Assembly: GCA_964542855.1 (NCBI GenBank)
Contig: CAZIWJ010000117.1
Span: 1-11,071 of the forward strand
Source of the DNA: CAZIWJ01 sp964542855
GTDB lineage: Bacteria > Bacteroidota > Bacteroidia > Cytophagales > Cyclobacteriaceae
Length of the DNA: 11,071 nucleotides
Direction: 5' to 3'
The position numbers and the translations under genes were made by a program. Every line of letters starts with the position of its first letter. The stretch's first letter is position 1. The notes beneath the pieces are model-generated. The model was not told the DNA's origin. It saw only the letters and a program-made list of their open reading frames with translations, and did not search any database. Shown piece after piece: positions 7,368-11,071 of the stretch.

Positions 7368-8316
7368 AACAGGCTACCGTGAGCTGAGGGTACTGGGAGA
7401 AAAAATTGCTCCCGGAAGCTCGGTTCAGCTCAACATGTCGCTTGCCAAGTTATTTTCCCGTACCCCGGTCGATGTTCCTGTTTTTGTGAACCGGGCCAAA
7501 GAAGAAGGGCCTTTTTTTGTGCTCATGGCCGGTATTCACGGGGATGAGATCAACGGGGTGGAAATTGTAAGGCGGTTAATCGAGGAAGGATGCCATAAAC
7601 CCAACCGGGGGGCGATTATCTGCATTCCGGTATGCAACATCTTCGGGTTTATTAACCAAACGCGAGCCCTACCCGACGGGCGCGACCTGAACCGGATGTT
7701 TCCCGGTTCCGAAGATGGCTCGCTGGCCAGCCGGCTGGCTTACCTGCTGGTTAATGATGTGCTGGAACACGTTGACCTGGGTATTGATTTCCATACCGGC
7801 GGGGCCAACCGCTTCAACTACCCCCAGGTTCGCTGCATGATAGACGACGAGAAAAACCTGCAACTGGCCAGCGTTTTTAATGCGCCTTTTGTGGTGGGTA
7901 CCCGCCTGCGCGATAAATCCTTGCGTAAAATAGCTTACAATCGCGGCAAAACTTTGCTGCTTTACGAAGGAGGGGAATCATCCCGGTTCGATGAGGAAGT
8001 AATAGAGGTAGGCGTGGCCGGAGCCAAACGGGTATTGAAATACCTGGGCATGGTAAATGAAGCAGAAGATCCGCCCCGGCAAAGTGTGGTGCTACAAAAA
8101 ACCACCTGGGTGCGGGCCAGGGTTTCGGGAATGTTCCGTGCCAGGGTTAAGAATGGGGTTTATGTTCGCAAGCGACAGCGCCTGGGCATTATTACCGATC
8201 CGTACGGTGATTTTGAACGGAGTGTATTATCCCCGTTTTCGGGGCACATCATCTGTGTGAATTACCAACCGCTGGTGAACCAGGGCGAAGCCCTGTTCCA
8301 CATTGGGCACGGGTAG
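7357..8316 (+). CDS. Zinc-dependent succinylglutamate desuccinylase/aspartoacylase-family hydrolase
   Basis: This 319-residue cytoplasmic protein belongs to the AstE/AspA branch of M14-like zinc hydrolases, which cleave N-acyl amino acids. The zinc ligands are H61 and E64 in GIHGDEINGVEIV (59-71) and H146 in LGIDFHTGG (141-149). The substrate-binding RDLNRMFPG is at 109-117, with R109, N112 and R113. E204 in LLYEGGE (201-207) fits the catalytic glutamate. A beta-rich C-terminal half (about 245-319) resembles the hybrid barrel domain seen in family members. The ATG lies inside the end of rimK (11-bp overlap), so translation is probably coupled. No astA-D arginine-succinylation genes are nearby, which argues against a role in arginine catabolism. 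Its partner suggests a role in removing or trimming modified amino-acid chains, but the substrate is unknown. Confidence 0.87.
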   Translation: MPTETGYRELRVLGEKIAPGSSVQLNMSLAKLFSRTPVDVPVFVNRAKEEGPFFVLMAGIHGDEINGVEIVRRLIEEGCHKPNRGAIICIPVCNIFGFINQTRALPDGRDLNRMFPGSEDGSLASRLAYLLVNDVLEHVDLGIDFHTGGANRFNYPQVRCMIDDEKNLQLASVFNAPFVVGTRLRDKSLRKIAYNRGKTLLLYEGGESSRFDEEVIEVGVAGAKRVLKYLGMVNEAEDPPRQSVVLQKTTWVRARVSGMFRARVKNGVYVRKRQRLGIITDPYGDFERSVLSPFSGHIICVNYQPLVNQGEALFHIGHG

Positions 8317-8380
8317 AACGGGCCATTAGCCGGGTTGTTCGTGTGTTTTACCTATTGGCACGTATACGATATAAACTACC

Positions 8381-8402
8381 CGGTTAGGCTGAAGCTTTAC
8401 CG
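8381..8402 (+). terminator. Imperfect hairpin after the rimK operon, possible terminator
   Basis: The stretch starting cggttaggc and ending gctttaccg folds into a stem of nine positions around a TGAA loop, with one T-T mismatch and one G-T pair. It lies 65 bp after the hydrolase stop. A perfect 10-bp palindrome, ttaccggtaa (8397-8406), overlaps its right arm. There is no run of T after it, so it would be a weak or factor-assisted terminator at best. Confidence 0.3.
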
Positions 8403-8435
8403 GTAATAATTGGCATACTGGCATAAACAACGTTC

Positions 8436-8477
8436 CATTTTCCAGGTAAGCAAGCCTGCTGGAAGCACGGGAAAATG
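8436..8477. repeat. Inverted repeat between convergent genes
   Basis: The 8-bp arms cattttcc (8436-8443) and ggaaaatg (8470-8477) are perfectly complementary across a 26-bp loop. The loop holds a smaller stem, agca/tgct, around agcc. It sits between the ends of two converging genes, where a two-way terminator would be expected, but the long loop and lack of a T-tract keep that open. Confidence 0.45.
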
Positions 8478-8527
8478 CACAGATCGCTTCACTTCGTTCG
8501 CAATGACGGGATAACGGGATGACAGAA
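8478..8527. repeat. Likely copy of a dispersed intergenic repeat
   Basis: The minus strand reads cccgtcattgcgaacgaag and then tgaagcgatctgtg. From memory, this resembles a dispersed intergenic element with GTCATTGCGA...GAAGC(A/G)ATCTG seen in many bacterial genomes, including Bacteroidota. A direct repeat, acgggata/acgggatg, adjoins it. It is non-coding in all frames I checked. Only one copy lies in the window, so dispersal cannot be shown here. Confidence 0.4.
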
Positions 8528-8540
8528 CCTTGTTTCGTAA

Positions 8541-10391
8541 TTACTTAATCGTAAACCGGAACCCCCCGCGGATCCAGCGTCCGGGCATTACCGCAAAGCC
8601 GGATTCTATGTACGTTACATCGAACAGGTTAGTAGCTTCCAGGTAAATATTCAGTTTATTTTTTTTATAAAAAACGCGGGTGTCTACCACGTGATAATTA
8701 TCGGCAGTAGCCCGGTCGAGGTACCGGTAGCGGAGATTATGATAAACCGGCCCGAAAACTTTATGGGTTACTTTCCCTATGAGCTGATGCTTCAGGTTAT
8801 CGATGGCGTACCTCGATTCCACGTTTTTGGTATCGCCCAGTGAAAAACCGGTGTATACGTAATTCAGGGCAGCTTGCTGAATAAAACGACGGTTGCTGAT
8901 TGTAAACCCCGGATTTAGCGTGATCCCGGCTTCCATTCCTTCTATCCGGGCGTTGTAGAAGTTATTGGGCTGAAAGTTTTCTTCTCCCGGACGGCGGGTC
9001 CAGTCGATCAGGTTATCGGAAGTTCTGCGGAAGTACCCCCCCTGGATCATTAAATTATCAGAAAGGTACCGGGCACCTGCCTCCATTGAAAGGGCTTGTT
9101 CGGGTTGCAGGTCCGGGTTACCGATATTGCTGGGGCCGTTGTAGTACAGGTCGGTGTAGGTAGGAATCCGTACCGACCTTCCGGCATTGGCATACAAACT
9201 TAAAGCTTTGTTTACAGCAAAACTCAGGTCAATACCGGGAAAGAAATTCCACCCGAAGTCGTTGTAATAATTTACAAATATACCCGGTGTGATATCTAGA
9301 CGGTTGAACAGGTAAAACCGGTGCTCGGCGTACAGGCCCAGTATATTCCGTTCTCGTTCTCCCAGGTTGGTGCTGTTAATTGCTTCTGTTCTAACCTCTG
9401 CCCCAATGCCGGTTAACCCCAATGCCCCCCGGTAAGAGGTTTGCAGTTCATACCCCATTACGTTGGTGGTATGATCGTTAGTGAAAATTTCCGGCTGGTC
9501 GCGGACGTACACGTAGTAGTCCTGGTTATTACGCCAGTACACGCGGGGTTTAAGGTGCCAGTTTCCCAGGTCGGTATCGTAGGTTAGCGCAACAAAACCG
9601 GTTTGTACTTCCTCGTATTCGTCAGGAAACCCGGTATCTTCCACGTAAAAACCATTGGCCCCGAATTTACGATCGGTAATTCCGGCCAGTACGCTAAATT
9701 CCCCATTCAATGCATTTAGCCGGGCCTGGTAATTGTAGGCGTTGGTAACAAAGTCGTTACGTTGATCTTCCCGGTAGCTGTTGGCCTCATCGTGAGAGTA
9801 GGTAAAGCTTTGCCCCAAATTTTCGCCGGTACGTAAAGCGCCCTGCGCAAATGCTCCCCAGGAACCATAACTGCCGGCATAGCCTCCAACCGATACTTCG
9901 CTTTGTTCGGGGATTTTAGTAACAATGTTAATAGCTCCGGAGAAAGCATTTTGCCCGTAAAGGCGGGCTGCCTGCCCCCGGATCACTTCAATTCGTTCGA
10001 TGTTCTGCAATTGCACGGGCAGGTTCATCATGTGATGCCCGGTTTGGGGGTCGTTCATTTTCACCCCGTTCACCAGCACCAGCGACTGGTCGAAAGTTCC
10101 GCCCCGGATACTAATATCGGCCTGGGTACCGATTGGCCCCCGCTGGCGAACGTCCACCCCGGCGGTAAAGCTGAGTACTTCGGCCACACTTTGGGCGGGC
10201 GAATTCATGATTTCCTCCCGGGTAACCACACTCACACTTCTGGCCAGGTCGCTGAATGGGGTTGAGAGGCGGTTTTCTTCAATAGTGATATTTTCCAGCG
10301 ATACCGAATAGGCGGTAGAATCGTCGGTTATTTCCTGGGCGTAAACCACAGAGGTGAACAGTAAAAAAAGAACCAGGTACAGGTTGTGCAT
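8541..10391 (-). CDS. TonB-dependent outer-membrane receptor, BtuB-like
   Basis: This 616-residue protein should form a plugged 22-strand barrel that imports a scarce nutrient using TonB energy. A signal peptide covers residues 1-18 (VVYA before Q19). A TonB-box-like stretch, LENITIEE, lies at about 32-39. The plug spans about 47-160, with SVSVVTREEI, SVAEVLSFTAGV, DISIRGG (92-98), QSLVLVNGVKMND, IERIEVIRGQAARLYG and GAINIVT. The barrel follows, with repeated aromatic-ending strands, and the protein ends in the usual ATNLFDVTYIESGF-type signature and a terminal strand. Length and layout match BtuB-type siderophore/vitamin receptors rather than the longer SusC type, and no SusD partner follows. 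No cobalamin riboswitch is visible in the leader, so vitamin B12 is not established as the substrate. The gene is monocistronic within the window and converges on the rimK operon. Confidence 0.88.
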   Translation of the reverse strand: MHNLYLVLFLLFTSVVYAQEITDDSTAYSVSLENITIEENRLSTPFSDLARSVSVVTREEIMNSPAQSVAEVLSFTAGVDVRQRGPIGTQADISIRGGTFDQSLVLVNGVKMNDPQTGHHMMNLPVQLQNIERIEVIRGQAARLYGQNAFSGAINIVTKIPEQSEVSVGGYAGSYGSWGAFAQGALRTGENLGQSFTYSHDEANSYREDQRNDFVTNAYNYQARLNALNGEFSVLAGITDRKFGANGFYVEDTGFPDEYEEVQTGFVALTYDTDLGNWHLKPRVYWRNNQDYYVYVRDQPEIFTNDHTTNVMGYELQTSYRGALGLTGIGAEVRTEAINSTNLGERERNILGLYAEHRFYLFNRLDITPGIFVNYYNDFGWNFFPGIDLSFAVNKALSLYANAGRSVRIPTYTDLYYNGPSNIGNPDLQPEQALSMEAGARYLSDNLMIQGGYFRRTSDNLIDWTRRPGEENFQPNNFYNARIEGMEAGITLNPGFTISNRRFIQQAALNYVYTGFSLGDTKNVESRYAIDNLKHQLIGKVTHKVFGPVYHNLRYRYLDRATADNYHVVDTRVFYKKNKLNIYLEATNLFDVTYIESGFAVMPGRWIRGGFRFTIK

Positions 10392-10415
10392 AGAGATGAT
10401 TTTTTAAAGGGGCTT

Positions 10416-10447
10416 TAAAATTAAGCAAGCCTTTTACAAACACCAAG
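10416..10447 (-). promoter_or_regulatory. Candidate Bacteroidota-type promoter for the TonB receptor
   Basis: Reading the minus strand, CTTG (10447-10444) is followed after 20 bp by TAATTTTA (10423-10416), a one-mismatch match to TAnnTTTG. The spacing fits the Bacteroidota -33/-7 pattern and the box ends 24 bp before the ATG at 10391. This would give a short leader. It is a motif match only. Confidence 0.45.
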
Positions 10448-10463
10448 CTAAGCCTGCACCAGT

Positions 10464-10496
10464 ATTGCAGATTACCGGGTTATTTATTTAATTATG
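10464..10496 (+). promoter_or_regulatory. Candidate Bacteroidota-type promoter for the arginase-family gene
   Basis: TTG at 10465-10467 is followed after 21 bp by TAATTATG (10489-10496), one mismatch from TAnnTTTG. The box ends 57 bp before the ATG at 10554. The surrounding DNA is AT-rich. An inverted repeat, ctgca/tgcag (10454-10458 and 10466-10470), overlaps the TTG element and might be an operator; this is speculative. Confidence 0.35.
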
Positions 10497-10553
10497 TACT
10501 TAACTTTTTTTAACAGGATACAGGTTTAAACATAAAGGCGGTACTTCGTTGTT

Positions 10554-11071
10554 ATGGAACACGCCAAGACCTGGTATCATTTAAGATTCATTGTTTTGAG
10601 CAATAAAGCAGCACTCATCAGCTCTTTCGATCCGAATGGGGTAGGCATGGTAAACCGGCTGTTCGGATTGCCTTTTACGGTAAAAGAAGCTGAAGTTGTG
10701 GTAGTCCAGGTTCCCTGGGAAGTAACCGTATCGTATAAGCCCGGAACGGCGAGAGGCCCTGAACACATCCTGCAGGCCTCTTCACAGCTCGATTTAAATC
10801 AACAGGACATTCCAAACGCCTGGCATTACGGTATTGCCATGCTCCCTTCTAACGAACACTGGACCAACGTTAACCAGGAACTCCGGGTAAAAACTGCCCG
10901 GTACATAAAAATGCTCGAGGAAGGTGAATCCGGTTTGTCCTCTGAACCTTCTTTGCTGAAAGAAGTGAATGAACAGTGTTACCAACTTAATAAATGGGTG
11001 AAGCAGCAGTCCCTTACTCTTTTAAATCAGGGTAAAACCCCGGTGGTGCTGGGAGGTGAGAACAGTACCCC
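10554..11071 (+). CDS. Arginase/agmatinase-family ureohydrolase, cut by the window edge
   Basis: Only the first 172 codons are present; the frame is open to the right edge. Translating by hand gives the ureohydrolase pattern VVQVPWEVTVSYKPGTARGP (about 50-69), close to the VPFD...SYRPGTRFGP of agmatinases, then VVLGGENST (about 164-172). This family hydrolyses guanidino groups (agmatine, arginine or relatives) with two Mn2+ in the cytoplasm. The usual first metal motif is GGDHS; here it is GGENS, so the His ligand is replaced by Asn (residue 170). This suggests altered metal use or a non-standard substrate, though later metal motifs lie beyond the window. The ATG at 10554 gives about 24 residues before SFDPNGVG; a TTG at 10596 is an alternative start. 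Agmatinase versus another ureohydrolase cannot be decided. Confidence 0.75.
   Translation, partial: MEHAKTWYHLRFIVLSNKAALISSFDPNGVGMVNRLFGLPFTVKEAEVVVVQVPWEVTVSYKPGTARGPEHILQASSQLDLNQQDIPNAWHYGIAMLPSNEHWTNVNQELRVKTARYIKMLEEGESGLSSEPSLLKEVNEQCYQLNKWVKQQSLTLLNQGKTPVVLGGENST

Noticed and set aside
9903..10265. Plus-strand 120-codon frame inside the TonB receptor gene
   Set aside because: Antisense of the conserved plug domain; the coding strand has signal peptide and plug motifs, this one has none.
10392..10553. Possible cobalamin riboswitch upstream of the BtuB-like receptor
   Set aside because: No B12-box or multi-stem aptamer was seen, and the leader from the candidate promoter is too short to hold one.

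Overview
The window most likely comes from the phylum Bacteroidota, probably a Cytophagales-like lineage. The support is indirect. Start codons lack clear Shine-Dalgarno sequences, the best promoter candidates fit the Bacteroidota pattern (TTG near -33, TAnnTTTG near -7), and there is a SusC-free, BtuB-like TonB-dependent receptor. Nothing here fixes the genus. No rRNA, tRNA, CRISPR array or insertion sequence was seen.

Layout. Positions 1-299 hold no convincing gene but contain a short tandem repeat with a precise 21/42-bp period. A small two-helix membrane protein (300-548, +) ends one base from the end of the opposing operon. That operon (6389 down to 550, -) is the centrepiece. It encodes a 1714-residue protein that joins a cation-chloride cotransporter (SLC12/NKCC-like) to a long helical region, an AAA+-type P-loop ATPase and a terminal winged helix. 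This is followed, with an ATGA overlap, by a small MscS-like channel. Read together, they suggest an ion and cell-volume homeostasis unit: one protein moves ions across the inner membrane under possible nucleotide control, and the other releases them under tension. That coupling is inference.

Diverging from the operon across 96 bp are rimK (6486-7367, +), the ATP-grasp ligase that adds glutamates to ribosomal protein S6, and an overlapping gene for a zinc-dependent AstE/AspA-type hydrolase (7357-8316, +). The two look translationally coupled and may form a modification and de-modification pair.

A 224-bp convergent spacer (8317-8540) carries hairpins and what looks like a dispersed intergenic repeat. 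It separates this pair from a TonB-dependent outer-membrane receptor (8541-10391, -). A 162-bp divergent promoter region then leads to an arginase/agmatinase-family gene (10554 onward, +) that runs off the right edge. Its visible part carries GGENS where most family members have the metal-binding GGDHS.
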